DNA of 64,000 nucleotides from Duganella sp. SG902 (GCF_013376005.1 NZ_JABMJK010000004.1:542858-606857); one strand, 5' to 3'. Positions 8,416-17,914 are shown, counted from the first letter of the stretch. A program made the numbers and translations. Notes: generated from the sequence alone by a model not told the origin.

Positions 8416-9162
8416 ATGCAATTTGATGTCGTAACCCTGTTCCCGGAAATGTTTGCCGCGATTACGCAGTCGGGTGTGACCCGGCGCGCGTTTGAACAGA
8501 ATAAATGTGGCCTGTCGCTGTGGAATCCGCGTGATTTCACCACCGACAATCACCGCACCGTGGATGACCGCCCCTATGGCGGCGGCCCCGGCATGGTGAT
8601 GCTGGCCAAGCCGCTGGAGCTGACCATCAACGCAGCCAGGCAGCGCCAGACCGACGCCGGTCTGCCGCCGCCGCGCGTGCTGTTCATGTCGCCCCAGGGC
8701 AAGCAGTTGACGCATGAGCGCGTGATGGCGCTGAAGCAGGAGCCCGGCGTGGTGATCCTGTGCGGCCGTTACGAGGCGGTGGACCAGCGTTTGCTGGACC
8801 GCGTGGTCGATGAGGAAATCAGCCTTGGCGATTTCGTGCTGTCCGGCGGCGAGCTGCCGGCGATGGCCTTGATGGACGCGGTGATCCGCCTGCTTCCCGG
8901 CGTGCTGAACACCGACGCCTCGGCCATCGAGGACAGCTTCTTCAATGGCCTGCTCGATTCGCCGCACTACACGCGGCCGGAAACGTATGAAGGTGTGGGC
9001 GTGCCGCCGGTGCTGATGGGCGGCAACCACGCCGAGATTGAAAAATGGCGCCGCCAGCGCATGCTGGAGGCGACCGCGCGCAAGCGACCGGATTTGCTCA
9101 TCAAAGCGCGTGAGGCAGGACTGCTCACCAAGCGCGACGAGCAATTTTTGGCGGGCCTGTAG
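8416..9162 (+). CDS. trmD: tRNA (guanine37-N1)-methyltransferase TrmD
   Basis: 248 residues. TrmD methylates G37 in tRNAs reading CNN codons, preventing +1 frameshifts. Diagnostic segments are '[13 protein letters not shown]', '[14 protein letters not shown]', '[14 protein letters not shown]' and '[15 protein letters not shown]' (the trefoil-knot SAM site), then '[16 protein letters not shown]' and '[14 protein letters not shown]'. Third gene of the operon, 27 bases after rimM. Confidence 0.97.
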   Translation: MQFDVVTLFPEMFAAITQSGVTRRAFEQNKCGLSLWNPRDFTTDNHRTVDDRPYGGGPGMVMLAKPLELTINAARQRQTDAGLPPPRVLFMSPQGKQLTHERVMALKQEPGVVILCGRYEAVDQRLLDRVVDEEISLGDFVLSGGELPAMALMDAVIRLLPGVLNTDASAIEDSFFNGLLDSPHYTRPETYEGVGVPPVLMGGNHAEIEKWRRQRMLEATARKRPDLLIKAREAGLLTKRDEQFLAGL

Positions 9163-9246
9163 GCCCGTCTGTTATAACCCCATCCTCTACTGGGCAGAGT
9201 TTTTACTCACAGCGCGCCAGCACGATGGTTTTTGGAGTCATTAAAA

Positions 9247-9630
9247 ATGAACCTGATTCAACAACTCGAGCAAGAAGAAATCGCTCGCCTGGGCAAAAAC
9301 ATCCCTGAGTTTGCTCCTGGCGATACCGTGGTGGTCAACGTGAACGTAGTCGAAGGCACCCGCAAGCGCGCCCAGGCTTACGAAGGCGTGGTCATCTCCC
9401 GTCGCAACCGTGGCCTGAACTCGAACTTCATCGTTCGCAAGATCTCGTCCGGCGAAGGCGTCGAGCGTACCTTCCAGCTGTACTCGCCGCTGATCGCTTC
9501 GATCGAAGTGAAACGCCGCGGTGACGTACGTCGCGCTAAGCTGTACTACCTGCGTGATCGTTCCGGCAAATCGGCACGTATCAAGGAAAAACTGCCAAAC
9601 CGTCGCCCAGCGGCGAAAGCAGCCGAGTAA
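9247..9630 (+). CDS. rplS: 50S ribosomal protein L19
   Basis: 127 residues. Starts '[20 protein letters not shown]' and contains '[20 protein letters not shown]' and '[18 protein letters not shown]', typical of bL19 at the subunit interface. An in-frame ATG five codons upstream is less likely given the family N-terminus. It ends the rpsP operon and is followed by a clear terminator. Confidence 0.97.
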   Translation: MNLIQQLEQEEIARLGKNIPEFAPGDTVVVNVNVVEGTRKRAQAYEGVVISRRNRGLNSNFIVRKISSGEGVERTFQLYSPLIASIEVKRRGDVRRAKLYYLRDRSGKSARIKEKLPNRRPAAKAAE

Positions 9631-9671
9631 TATCGGTTGTGTTTGGAAAGGGCGCTTCGCAGGCGCCCACG

Positions 9672-9694
9672 AAAGGCGCCGCTGGCGCCTTTTT
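9672..9694 (+). terminator. Terminator after rplS
   Basis: AAAGGCGCC (9672-9680), loop GCT, GGCGCCTTT (9684-9692) followed by more T: a compact rho-independent hairpin. It ends only about 20 bases before the Nudix gene start. Confidence 0.85.
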
Positions 9695-9714
9695 GTTTTC
9701 AAAAAGGAGCCAGC

Positions 9715-10386
9715 ATGGCCAAGCCACCGTTCGATCCCCAGCAACTGCCCATCGAAGCCATCGCCGGCGAGCCCGCCGTGGCGGCGCAGCGCCTGACACC
9801 CGACTGGCTGCGCGCCCGCTTCGCCGCGCCGCCCGCCGCCTGGACGCCGGAGGACCGCGAGCGCGTGATGCCGGGCCGCGACGCGCGCGCGCCGACCCCG
9901 GCCTCGGTGCTGATCCCGCTGGTGCTGCGCCCCAACGGCCTGACCGTGCTGCTGACCCAGCGCACCGCCCACCTGACCGACCACGCCGGCCAGATCAGCT
10001 TTCCCGGCGGCCGCGCCGAGGATTACGACCGCGACGCCGTCGACACCGCGCTGCGCGAATCGCAGGAGGAGATCGGCCTGGCGCGCGCCCACGTGGAGGT
10101 GCTGGGCGCCTTGCCGGACTATCTCACCGGCACCGGTTATTGCGTCACGCCCGTGGTGGGGCTGCTGCGGCCGCCGTTTGAGGTCACCGCCGATCCGGAC
10201 GAGGTGGCGGCCATCTTCGAGGTGCCGCTGGCCTTCCTGATGGATGGCGCCAACCACCAGCGCCTGTCGGTCGAGCTGCCGGGCGGACGCCGCAGCTTCT
10301 ACGCCATGCCCTACGAGGGTTATTACATCTGGGGCGCCACCGCCGGCATGCTGCGCAATCTGTTCCATTTCTTGCGCGCAGAGTGA
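9715..10386 (+). CDS. CoA pyrophosphatase-type Nudix hydrolase
   Basis: 223 residues. It has the CoA-Nudix arrangement: a ~65-residue N-terminal lead, 'VLIPLVLRPNGLTVLLTQRT', 'HLTDHAGQISFPGGRAE' (the UPF0035/CoA motif just ahead of the Nudix box) and the Nudix box core 'ALRESQEEIGL' with RExxEExGL. These enzymes hydrolyse CoA and oxidised CoA to phosphopantetheine and adenosine 3',5'-bisphosphate using a divalent metal. AAAAGGAG precedes the ATG at 9715. Confidence 0.9.
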   Translation: MAKPPFDPQQLPIEAIAGEPAVAAQRLTPDWLRARFAAPPAAWTPEDRERVMPGRDARAPTPASVLIPLVLRPNGLTVLLTQRTAHLTDHAGQISFPGGRAEDYDRDAVDTALRESQEEIGLARAHVEVLGALPDYLTGTGYCVTPVVGLLRPPFEVTADPDEVAAIFEVPLAFLMDGANHQRLSVELPGGRRSFYAMPYEGYYIWGATAGMLRNLFHFLRAE

Positions 10387-10438
10387 GAACTAGGCTATCG
10401 TAACGTCCATTAAGGGCAGGACGACACTAAGGACATAC

Positions 10439-11404
10439 ATGACTTTTCTTTCCATCTTATGCGCGCTGCTGATCGAGCAGATGAAGCCGCTGCGCGCAGA
10501 CAATCCGATTTACGCCGAGATCAAGAGCCTGGCGTTGCGGATGGAGACCTGGTTTAACGCCGGCCACTCGACCCATGGCCGCCTGGGCTGGTTCCTGATG
10601 ATGACCATCCTGATGGTGCCGACCGCCGCCATCTATTGGACCCTGCGCCACTACAACTGGTTCCTGGCCGCTTTCGCCTGGAATGTGCTGATCGTCTACC
10701 TGACGCTGGGCTTCCGCCATTACAGCCACTATTTCACCTCGATCCAGCTGGCCCTGAATGCCGGCGACGAGGCCGGCGCGCGCGCCTTGCTGGCCGAGTG
10801 GACCAGGCTCGATACGGTCGGCATGGAAGCGTCCGAGATCACCCGCATCGCGGTCGAGAAATCGCTCATCACCACGCACCGCAATGTGTTCGGCGTGTTC
10901 TTCTGGTTCCTGATGCCGCTCGGCCCGGCCGGCGCCGTGATGTACCGCGTGGCCGAGCACTTGGCGCGCGCCTGGAACGAGCCCGAGCACATGCGCAACG
11001 AGGCGTTCGGCCAGTTCGCCGCGCGCGCGTTCTACTGGATCGACTGGGTGCCGGTGCGCCTGACCGCCGTGGCCTTCGCCGTGGTCGGCAACTTCGAGGA
11101 TGCGATCTACGCCTGGCGCAACTTCGCGCACCGCTGGTCGAACGAGGCGATCGGCATCATCCTGTCGGCCGGCGGCGGCGCCATGGGCGTGCGCCTGGGC
11201 ACGCCGGCGGAAAACGCCGTCAAGGCGCAGTTCGTTGACGCCACCACGGTCGACGTCGAGGTCGAGCCGGACGTGATGCCGGGCGACGAACCGAATATCC
11301 GCGCGCTGCAAAGCACGGTCGGCCTGGTGTGGCGCGCGCTGTTGTTGTGGATGATGCTGTTGTTGCTGCTGTCGAGCGCGGTTTGGCTCGGGGGATCGCC
11401 TTAA
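10439..11404 (+). CDS. CobD/CbiB-family membrane protein
   Basis: 321 residues. It starts 'MTFLSILCALLIEQMKPLRA' and has several hydrophobic helices ('GWFLMMTILMVPTAAIYWTL', 'NVFGVFFWFLMPLGPAGAVMY', C-terminal 'LLLWMMLLLLLSS') plus charged loops resembling the CobD/CbiB/AmpE group, betaproteobacterial branch. Classic CobD makes adenosylcobinamide, but no other cobalamin genes are nearby and this branch is usually found outside cob clusters, so the true role is open. It is transcribed away from the Nudix gene with a 52-base gap. Confidence 0.7.
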   Translation: MTFLSILCALLIEQMKPLRADNPIYAEIKSLALRMETWFNAGHSTHGRLGWFLMMTILMVPTAAIYWTLRHYNWFLAAFAWNVLIVYLTLGFRHYSHYFTSIQLALNAGDEAGARALLAEWTRLDTVGMEASEITRIAVEKSLITTHRNVFGVFFWFLMPLGPAGAVMYRVAEHLARAWNEPEHMRNEAFGQFAARAFYWIDWVPVRLTAVAFAVVGNFEDAIYAWRNFAHRWSNEAIGIILSAGGGAMGVRLGTPAENAVKAQFVDATTVDVEVEPDVMPGDEPNIRALQSTVGLVWRALLLWMMLLLLLSSAVWLGGSP

Positions 11405-11428
11405 GCAGGGTACAATAGCGGTATCGCC

Positions 11429-11458
11429 TTGGTGCGGAGCGCGCATTTTCCGCACCAA
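11429..11458. other. Perfect hairpin after the CobD-like gene
   Basis: TTGGTGCGGA (11429-11438) and TCCGCACCAA (11449-11458) form a perfect 10-base-pair stem with a 10-base loop. No T-run follows on the plus strand, so it could be a weak terminator, an RNA stability element or a protein site. Confidence 0.5.
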
Positions 11459-11571
11459 AATAGGATATTCCTTGAAAAAGATGTTCCTTATCAAGGGCTT
11501 ACTTATTTAGGTCTTCTATAAGATATAATACGTAAGATTCCTTCCCCCTCTACGCAGAAGCAGCCGCGCCT

Positions 11572-11901
11572 ATGTCAGTTCAAAAACCGGCAGAACAGCA
11601 AGATTCGTTCTTCATCCTTGGCCAAACCAGCAATGGCAGGCAGTTCCGTCCGAGCGACTGGGCGGAGCGCCTGTGCGGGGTGATGGCCTGCTTCAAGCCG
11701 GAAGGCTCCGGCGGCGGCCGCGACTCCCACCTGCAGTTCTCGCCCTACGTGACGCCGACCGTGGTCAACGGCGTCAAGTCGGTGGTGGTGAACGGCAAGC
11801 TGCGCGCGCTGGAGCCGATGGCCTACCACTTCGTGCTGTCGTTCGCCAAGGACAACGACCTGCAGGTGGTGGACGCCTGCCTCGTCCCTGAAAAGAATTA
11901 A
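11572..11901 (+). CDS. DUF3579 protein
   Basis: 109 residues. Matches the betaproteobacterial DUF3579 family as I know it: 'FFILGQTSNGRQFRPSDWAERLCGVM' then 'LQFSPYVTPTVVNGVKSVVV' and 'PMAYHFVLSFAKDNDLQVVDAC'. Cytoplasmic, no signal or membrane segment. Function is unknown. A TATAAT at 11524-11529 is a possible -10 box. Confidence 0.8.
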   Translation: MSVQKPAEQQDSFFILGQTSNGRQFRPSDWAERLCGVMACFKPEGSGGGRDSHLQFSPYVTPTVVNGVKSVVVNGKLRALEPMAYHFVLSFAKDNDLQVVDACLVPEKN

Positions 11902-11975
11902 TTTTTCCTTAAGTATCTTTCCACCGTGGCGCGGTGGGCGTATGCTGCTTGTTCTTATCTTTTTTGCGAGAGACT

Positions 11976-14744
11976 ATGAACAACAGCCGTCTGAAACACG
12001 CCGCCGCCGCCAGCCTCCTGCTGTGCGGGATGTCCTTTGTCGCCACCGGAAGCGCCTGGGCCGCCGCCGCCCCGGCGGCGCCCGCGCTGCCCGCCGGCGT
12101 GGTGAAAGGGCCGTCGGTCGAAGGCATCACCGAATACCGGTTGCCGAACGGCCTGAAAGTGCTGCTGTTCCCGGACGCCTCCAAGCCCACCGTCACCGTC
12201 AACGTCACCTACCTGGTCGGCTCGCGCCACGAGAACTATGGCGAGACCGGCATGGCGCACCTGCTGGAGCACATGCTGTTCAAGGGCTCGCCCAAGAACA
12301 AGGCGATTCCGAAGGAGTTCGCTGAGCGCGGCATGGAGTTCAACGGCACCACCTCGAATGACCGCACCAATTACTACGAGGTGTTCCAGGCTAGCACCGA
12401 GAACCTGAAGTGGGCGCTGGAGATGGAGGCCGACCGCATGGTCAACTCCTTCGTCGCGCGCAAGGACCTGGACTCGGAGATGACCGTGGTGCGCAACGAG
12501 TACGAGGCCGGCGAGAACAGCCCGTTCGGCGTGCTGCTGAAGCGCATGCAGAGCATCGCCTACGACTGGCATTCCTACGGCCGTTCGACCATCGGCAACC
12601 GCAGCGACATCGAGAACGTCAAGATCGAGAACCTGCAGGCGTTCTACAAGACCTACTACCAGCCGGACAACGCGGTGCTGCTGGTGGCCGGCAAATTCGA
12701 TCCGGCGCAGACGCTGTCGTGGATCACCAAGTCGTTCGGCAAGATCCCGAAACCGAAGCGCGCCCTGCCGCCATTCTGGACCGTCGAGCCGACCCAGGAC
12801 GGTGAGCGCAGCTTCACCGTGCGCCGCAAGGGCGACGTGCAGATCGTCGCGCTGGGCTACAAGATCCCAAGCGCGCTGCAGCCCGACAGCGATGCCATCA
12901 GCTTCATGTCGCAGATCCTCGGCGACGAGCCGACCGGCCGCCTGCACAAGCAGCTGGTGGAAAGCGGCAAGGCCGCGCAGGTGTTCAGCTTCGGCATGAC
13001 CGGCTACGCGCCGGGCCTGCAGATCATCGGCGCCGTGGTCAAGTCGGGCGAGCCGCTGGAGCCGGTGCGCCAGGCCCTGACCGAGGCGGTGGAGAGCTTC
13101 GCCAAGACGCCGCCGACCGCGGAGGAGATGGAGCGCACCCGCCGCAACTTCGCCAACTACATCGAGAAGTCGCTCAACGATCCGCAGCGCGTGGGCGTGA
13201 CCCTGTCGGAAGAGGTGGCGTTGGGCGACTGGCGCCTGCTGTTCCTCGGCCGCGACAAGCTGCCGGAGATCACCTCGCAGCAGGTGGCCGAGGTGGCGGC
13301 GCGTTACCTCAAGCGCGATAACCGCGTGGTGGGCGAGTTCATCCCGGAAGACAATCCGCAGCGCGCCGACATTCCGGCCGCGCCGCCGGTGGCCGAGGTG
13401 ATGAAGGACTTCAAGGGCAAGGACAGCGTGCTGACCTCGGAGGTGTTCGATCCGAGCCAGGACAACATCAACGCCCGCACCGAGATCAAGGCCATCGGCG
13501 GCCTGAAAGTGGCGCTGCTGCCGAAGAAGAATCGCGGCGAAACCGTGGCCGTGAATCTGGCCCTGCATTGGGGCGACGAGAAGAACCTGGCCAACACCTC
13601 GATCACGGGCGCCATCGCCAACGAGATGCTGATGCGCGGCACCAGCAAGTACACGCGCGAACAGCTGGCCGACGCCTTCTCCAAGCTGAAGATCACCGGC
13701 ACGCCGTACAACTTCGAGACCACCGGTCCGAATCTGGACGCGGCGCTGCGCCTGGTGGCGCACGTGCTGAAGGACGCCAGCTTCCCGCAGGCCGAGTTCG
13801 AGCAGCTGCGCCAGCAGTGGATCGTCGGCCTGGAATACTCGCGCAGCGAGCCGCAGGTGCTGGCCAACGAAGCCATCGAGCAGCACTTCAACCACTATCC
13901 GCAAGGCGACATCCGCCGCGCGCTGACCACCGCCGAGAAGCTGGAGGCGGTGAAGGCCCTGAAGCTGGAGGACGTGATCGCATATCACCGCGATTTCTAC
14001 GGCGCCAACCACGGCGAGCTGGCGATCGTCGGCGACTTCGACAAGGCCGCCATCAGCAAGACCATCGATGAAAGCTTCACCGGCTGGAACAGCAAGGCCT
14101 CGTATGCGCCCGTCCTGACCACCAATGTGGACAAGGCGCCGTTGCGTGTGTCGCTGAATGCGCCGGACAAGGAGAATGGTTCCTACACCGCGCGCCAGGC
14201 GCTGGACCTGAACGTCAACGATCCTGACTATCCGCTGCTGGACCTGGCCAACTACATCTTCGGCGGCGGCGCGCTGAAATCGCGCATGATGGACCGCATC
14301 CGCCAGAAGGACGGCCTGTCCTACGGCGGCGGCAGCGGCGTGCACGCCGGTGACGAGGACCGCGCCGGCGCCTTCGGCATGGGCGCCATCGCCGCGCCGC
14401 AGAACCTGAAGAAGCTGGAGGCGGCGATCCGCGAGGAACTGGAGCGCGCGCTGAAGGAAGGCTTCACGCAGGCGGAGCTGGATGGCGCCAAATCGGGCCT
14501 GCTGCAACAGCGTCTGCAGAATCGCGCCAAGGACAACGTGGTCGCTTCGGGCTGGACGCGCAACCTGTATCTGGGCCGCACCTACAGCTGGAGCAAGGAT
14601 TACGAGACCAAGCTGAAAGCGGCCACGCTGGCGCAGGTGAACGCGGCCTTCCGCAAATACATCGATCCGGGCAAGCTGTCGGTGGCGGTGGCGGGCGACC
14701 AGGCCAAGGCCGATGCCGCCGCAGCGGCGCCCAAGAAGCCTTAA
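11976..14744 (+). CDS. M16 (pitrilysin/insulinase) family zinc peptidase, secreted
   Basis: 922 residues: a signal peptide (residues 1-30, ending 'GSAWAA') and two tandem M16 halves. The first half has the inverted zinc motif HLLEH at residues 95-99 with the distal glutamate region 'VVRNEYEAGENSP'; the second half ('LPKKNRGETVAVNLALHWGDE') lacks a HxxEH and is the usual inactive clam-shell partner. Expected to degrade peptides in the periplasm. The start at 11976 gives a proper signal peptide. The last four bases overlap the convergent GH26 gene. Confidence 0.92.
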   Translation: MNNSRLKHAAAASLLLCGMSFVATGSAWAAAAPAAPALPAGVVKGPSVEGITEYRLPNGLKVLLFPDASKPTVTVNVTYLVGSRHENYGETGMAHLLEHMLFKGSPKNKAIPKEFAERGMEFNGTTSNDRTNYYEVFQASTENLKWALEMEADRMVNSFVARKDLDSEMTVVRNEYEAGENSPFGVLLKRMQSIAYDWHSYGRSTIGNRSDIENVKIENLQAFYKTYYQPDNAVLLVAGKFDPAQTLSWITKSFGKIPKPKRALPPFWTVEPTQDGERSFTVRRKGDVQIVALGYKIPSALQPDSDAISFMSQILGDEPTGRLHKQLVESGKAAQVFSFGMTGYAPGLQIIGAVVKSGEPLEPVRQALTEAVESFAKTPPTAEEMERTRRNFANYIEKSLNDPQRVGVTLSEEVALGDWRLLFLGRDKLPEITSQQVAEVAARYLKRDNRVVGEFIPEDNPQRADIPAAPPVAEVMKDFKGKDSVLTSEVFDPSQDNINARTEIKAIGGLKVALLPKKNRGETVAVNLALHWGDEKNLANTSITGAIANEMLMRGTSKYTREQLADAFSKLKITGTPYNFETTGPNLDAALRLVAHVLKDASFPQAEFEQLRQQWIVGLEYSRSEPQVLANEAIEQHFNHYPQGDIRRALTTAEKLEAVKALKLEDVIAYHRDFYGANHGELAIVGDFDKAAISKTIDESFTGWNSKASYAPVLTTNVDKAPLRVSLNAPDKENGSYTARQALDLNVNDPDYPLLDLANYIFGGGALKSRMMDRIRQKDGLSYGGGSGVHAGDEDRAGAFGMGAIAAPQNLKKLEAAIREELERALKEGFTQAELDGAKSGLLQQRLQNRAKDNVVASGWTRNLYLGRTYSWSKDYETKLKAATLAQVNAAFRKYIDPGKLSVAVAGDQAKADAAAAAPKKP

Positions 14745-15661
14745 AACTTCGGCAGGCGGTCCAGCGTGATCACGTTTGGATCGCCGTAGATCTTGCGCTT
14801 GTGGGCGTTGGTGTTGTGGTATTCACCGGTCCAGAAATTATCCGGACTGGTGACGCCTTCAGGACCGGCGCCGTCGTTCCATACCATGAACCACAGCCAG
14901 CGCTGGCCGTCCACCAGGTCGGGAATATGGCTGGTTTCGGACAGCGCCACCGGCTTGCCGTGTTGCGCCGTCTTGCGCCACGCCTCGGCGTAATTGTTCT
15001 CGTAGACGTCGTAGCCGGTGAGATCCACCACGTCGTCGCCCGGATACCAGGACGGATCCTGTCCATTCCACACCCAGATCAGGTTACGCAGCTGGTGCGT
15101 TTGCGTCAGGCGCTCGTGCATGTGGCGCCACAGCGCGATGTGGCCCTCGCGCGAGGTGCCCCACCAGAACCAGCCGCCGGCCGCCTCGTGCAGCGGACGC
15201 CATAACACCGGGACGTTGGCGGCCTGCAGGCGCTTGAGCTCAACGGCGATGCGGTCGATGGCCTCGTCGATCTTGCGGTAGTCGGCCACCGGCAGGCGGT
15301 AGGGCGTCTCCTTGGTGTAGAACTTGCCGTTCTCCATGCGCCAGTGCCAGTGGAAGGACACCAGGCCGCCGCGCGCGGCCCAGGCGATGGCTTCCTCGGT
15401 CTGATGGTGGCCGTCGCCCTCGGTGGTGTCGTAGTAGTTCATGAAGTCATAGCCCATCAGCGCCGGATACTTGCCGGTGTCGTGGTACACGCGTTCGGCC
15501 ATGTCGACGCTGTCGCGCCAGGTCAGGTCGGCCTGGCCGGCGAGGGTTTGCTTGCCCCAGATGCCGAGCAGGTAGTTGTAGACAGCCTGCGTTTTATCGT
15601 CACGCGGCGCGGCGCCGGCCGAGGCCAGCGCGAAGGCAAGGAGCAGGGGAAGGTATCTCAT
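14741..15661 (-). CDS. GH26 beta-mannanase, secreted
   Basis: 306 residues with a short signal peptide ('LLLAFALASAGAAP'). The GH26 hallmarks are 'VLWRPLHEAAGGWFWWG' (acid/base glutamate) and 'KPVALSETSHIPD' (nucleophile glutamate), plus 'LVSFHWHWRM' near the start of the barrel and 'WFMVWNDG'. The family cleaves beta-1,4-mannans, so the cell likely uses mannan-containing polysaccharide. It is not linked to transport genes here. The stop overlaps that of the M16 peptidase. Confidence 0.88.
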   Translation of the reverse strand: MRYLPLLLAFALASAGAAPRDDKTQAVYNYLLGIWGKQTLAGQADLTWRDSVDMAERVYHDTGKYPALMGYDFMNYYDTTEGDGHHQTEEAIAWAARGGLVSFHWHWRMENGKFYTKETPYRLPVADYRKIDEAIDRIAVELKRLQAANVPVLWRPLHEAAGGWFWWGTSREGHIALWRHMHERLTQTHQLRNLIWVWNGQDPSWYPGDDVVDLTGYDVYENNYAEAWRKTAQHGKPVALSETSHIPDLVDGQRWLWFMVWNDGAGPEGVTSPDNFWTGEYHNTNAHKRKIYGDPNVITLDRLPKF

Positions 15662-15750
15662 GTCGCCAATGTAGCGCCGGAACGCGCGCCCCACAATCAT
15701 TTTGCTGTTTCAGCCCCGTGTTTAGCGCGTTGCGTGCACGTTTTGCGATT

Positions 15751-15771
15751 ATGTACTATCATTAGTTACAT
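15751..15771 (+). promoter_or_regulatory. Possible Rrf2 operator at the gene start
   Basis: ATGTA (15751-15755) and TACAT (15767-15771) form an inverted repeat overlapping the start codon of the Rrf2 gene, a position suited to autoregulation. Only five bases per arm match perfectly, so this is tentative. Confidence 0.3.
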
Positions 15772-16213
15772 GAGACGAGACAGCAAACTTTCCTCCATCC
15801 TGCACGTGCTGCTGCACATGGCGCACGGCGACAGGCCGTTGACTTCCGAAGAGCTGGCCGGCTACCTCGGCACCAACCCGGTGCTGGTGCGGCGCGTGCT
15901 GGCCGGGTTGCGCGAGCGCGGGTACGTGGGGGCTGACAAGGGACATGGCGGCGGCTGGCGCATCACCTGCGACCTGCGCGCGGTGACGCTGCACGACATC
16001 TACGAGGCGGTCGGCGCGCCGGCCGTATTCGCGATGGGGCACCGCGACGAGCATCCGCAATGCCTGGTGGAGCGCGCCGTCAACCAAGCGCTGGGCAGCG
16101 CCTTCGATGAGGCGGAGGCGCTGCTGCTGTCCCGTTTCAAGGACGTCACGCTGGCTGACCTGTCCAAGCGGTTCAACCAGCATCACAAGGGAGCGCACCA
16201 TGGACACATATGA
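15770..16213 (+). CDS. Rrf2-family transcriptional regulator
   Basis: 147 residues. The winged helix-turn-helix of Rrf2 is clear ('LSSILHVLLHMAHGD', 'LTSEELAGYLGTNPVLVRRVL', 'GYVGADKGHGGGWRI'), followed by the dimerisation helix. The three-cysteine iron-sulfur cluster of IscR/NsrR is absent; only isolated cysteines are seen ('CDLRAV', 'PQCLVE'), so a redox or other signal is possible but no cluster is expected. It overlaps the following oxidoreductase by 14 bases, an Rrf2-TrxB-like pairing common in proteobacteria, and probably regulates it. Confidence 0.88.
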   Translation: MRRDSKLSSILHVLLHMAHGDRPLTSEELAGYLGTNPVLVRRVLAGLRERGYVGADKGHGGGWRITCDLRAVTLHDIYEAVGAPAVFAMGHRDEHPQCLVERAVNQALGSAFDEAEALLLSRFKDVTLADLSKRFNQHHKGAHHGHI

Positions 16214-17096
16214 CGTTATCGTGGTCGGCGGCAGCTACGCCGGCATTTCGGCCGCCATGCAATTGGCGCGGGCGCGCCGCCGCGTGCTGGTCGTCGATGC
16301 CGGGCGGCGGCGCAACCGCTACGCCAGGCACTCGCATGGCTTCCTCGGCCAGGACGGACGCGAGGCCGCCGCCATCGTGGCCGACGCCCGCGCCCAACTG
16401 ATGAAGTATGGCACCGTGCGGTGGCATGACGGCACGGCCACGCTGGCGGTGCCGCGGGATGGCGGCTTCCGCGTGTCGCTGGCCGATGGCGAAGCGGCTC
16501 ACGGCCAGCGGCTGGTGCTGGCCACCGGCGTGGTGGATGAACTGCCAGCCATTCCGGGGCTGGCCGAGCGCTGGGGCGCCAGCGTGTTCCATTGCCCGTA
16601 TTGCCACGGCTATGAGCTGGAGCAGGGCCGCATCGGCGTACTGGCGACCGGCGCGCATTCGCTGCATCACGCGCTGATGCTGCCGGACTGGGGGCAGGTG
16701 ACCTTCTTCCTCAACGCCGCGTTCGAGCCGGACGCCGAACAGCTGGCCAAGCTCGCGGCGCGCGGCGTGACGCTGGAGCGCACGCCGGTGCGGGCCATCG
16801 CCGGCCGCGCCACCGTGGCGTTGCGGGACGGCCGGGAAATGGCGATGGACGGCCTGTTTGTCGTGAGCCGCCTGCGCGGCGCCAGCCCGCTGGCCGAGTT
16901 GCTGGGCTGCGACATGGAGGAGGGCGCGCTTGGCAAGTACGTGCGCACCGATATGATGAAGGCGACCAGCGTCGCCGGCGTCTATGCCTGCGGGGACCTC
17001 GCGCGCATGACCGGCAACGTGGCGATGGCGGTGGCCGATGGCGCCATGGCTGGCGCGGCCGCGCACCAGTCGCTGATGTTCGGCGCGCCGGCCTAG
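16200..17096 (+). CDS. Thioredoxin-reductase-like FAD oxidoreductase
   Basis: 298 residues, two-dinucleotide-binding-domain fold. FAD site 'VIVVGGSYAGISAAMQLARA' (GGxxAG), redox-active 'FHCPYCHGYE' (CxxC, position as in thioredoxin reductase), and the C-terminal 'GVYACGDLAR' motif. The NAD(P)H-binding GxGxxA is weak ('GVLATGAHSLHHAL'), so the electron donor is unclear. Likely reduces a disulfide or small-molecule substrate in the cytoplasm under the control of the upstream Rrf2 protein. It shares the palindromic CTAG with the convergent GntR stop. Confidence 0.85.
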   Translation: MDTYDVIVVGGSYAGISAAMQLARARRRVLVVDAGRRRNRYARHSHGFLGQDGREAAAIVADARAQLMKYGTVRWHDGTATLAVPRDGGFRVSLADGEAAHGQRLVLATGVVDELPAIPGLAERWGASVFHCPYCHGYELEQGRIGVLATGAHSLHHALMLPDWGQVTFFLNAAFEPDAEQLAKLAARGVTLERTPVRAIAGRATVALRDGREMAMDGLFVVSRLRGASPLAELLGCDMEEGALGKYVRTDMMKATSVAGVYACGDLARMTGNVAMAVADGAMAGAAAHQSLMFGAPA

Positions 17097-17830
17097 GCGT
17101 TCAGTTCCGCCACGAAATCGTACATGTCGCCGCGGAAGTAGGAGCGGCAGAACTCCACCGCGCGGCCATCGCGGTGGAAGCCCAGGCGTTCCACCGCCAG
17201 CCCCGCCGCCCCATCCTCGGCCTGCAGCAGCGCCGCCTGTTCGCCGTTGAGCAGCAGGGCGCTCAGGCGTTGCAGGGCGCGCACCGGGCGGTTGCCGGCC
17301 GCCTCCAGCGCTTCATACATGGACATCTCCACCGCGTCGATGGACGGCAGGAACGCCGCCGCGATGGTGGCGTACTCGATGCACATCGGGATCTCGTCGG
17401 CGTAGCGGATGCGGTTGAAGCGGTACACCGGCGAACCGGGGCTGAGCCGCAGGCGCAGCGCTTCCTCCGGCGTCACCGTGCCGGTGGAGCGTTTGAGCCA
17501 CACGCTGCGCGGCGTGCGCCCGCGCGCCCGCATGTCCTCCGAAAAGGAGGTCAGCTTGGCGAAGTTTTTCTCAATGCGGGTATTGATGAAGTTCCCCGAG
17601 CCGGGCCGGCGCACCAGCAAGCCCTCCGACACCAGGCCGTCGATGGCCTTGCGCACCGTGATGCGCGACAAATCCAGCTCCGCCGCCAGCAGGCGCTCGG
17701 CCGGCAGCGCCGCCTCCGTTCCGTACACCCCCTTGTCGATCGCTGCACGCAGCGCCCGCTGCAACTGCTGATACAGGGGCAGGTTGCTGCCTCGCCCCAG
17801 GGTTTCCATGATCTGTGCCAACGAGCTCAT
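17093..17830 (-). CDS. GntR/HutC-family regulator of GlcNAc genes (NagQ-like)
   Basis: 245 residues: N-terminal GntR winged helix ('PLYQQLQRALRAAIDKGVYG', 'LPAERLLAAELDLSRITVRK', 'GLLVRRPGSGNFI') and a UTRA effector domain ('LTSFSEDMRARGRTPRSVWL' ... 'ERLGFHRDGRAVEFCRSYFR'). UTRA regulators of the DasR/NagR/NagQ type sense GlcN-6-P or GlcNAc-6-P. It is divergent from the chitin-type TonB receptor and sits by candidate TGGTATT boxes, so it most likely regulates that receptor and itself. A paralogue lies at 33604-34338. Confidence 0.88.
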   Translation of the reverse strand: MSSLAQIMETLGRGSNLPLYQQLQRALRAAIDKGVYGTEAALPAERLLAAELDLSRITVRKAIDGLVSEGLLVRRPGSGNFINTRIEKNFAKLTSFSEDMRARGRTPRSVWLKRSTGTVTPEEALRLRLSPGSPVYRFNRIRYADEIPMCIEYATIAAAFLPSIDAVEMSMYEALEAAGNRPVRALQRLSALLLNGEQAALLQAEDGAAGLAVERLGFHRDGRAVEFCRSYFRGDMYDFVAELNA

Positions 17831-17885
17831 GCGCCGTCCCGTAAATGTGTATGTCGCTTTGATAATACCAAAAAGAGCCATGGCG

Positions 17886-17914
17886 TTGGTATTGCACTGG
17901 TATTCTGCTGGTCC
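17886..17914 (+). promoter_or_regulatory. NagQ-type operator cluster 1
   Basis: Half-sites TTGGTATT (17886), CTGGTATT (17897) and CTGGTCC (17908) are spaced exactly 11 bases apart, so they lie on the same face of the helix. The first two give TGGTATT-N4-TGGTATT, which, from memory, is the NagQ box described in Xanthomonas. An inverted AATACCAA at 17864-17871 adds a further half-site. The site lies in the divergent region between the GntR gene and the TonB receptor. Confidence 0.65.

Noticed and set aside
11955..14507. 850-residue antisense frame opposite the M16 peptidase
   Set aside because: Long only because of GC-rich codon bias; composition is typical of antisense shadows.
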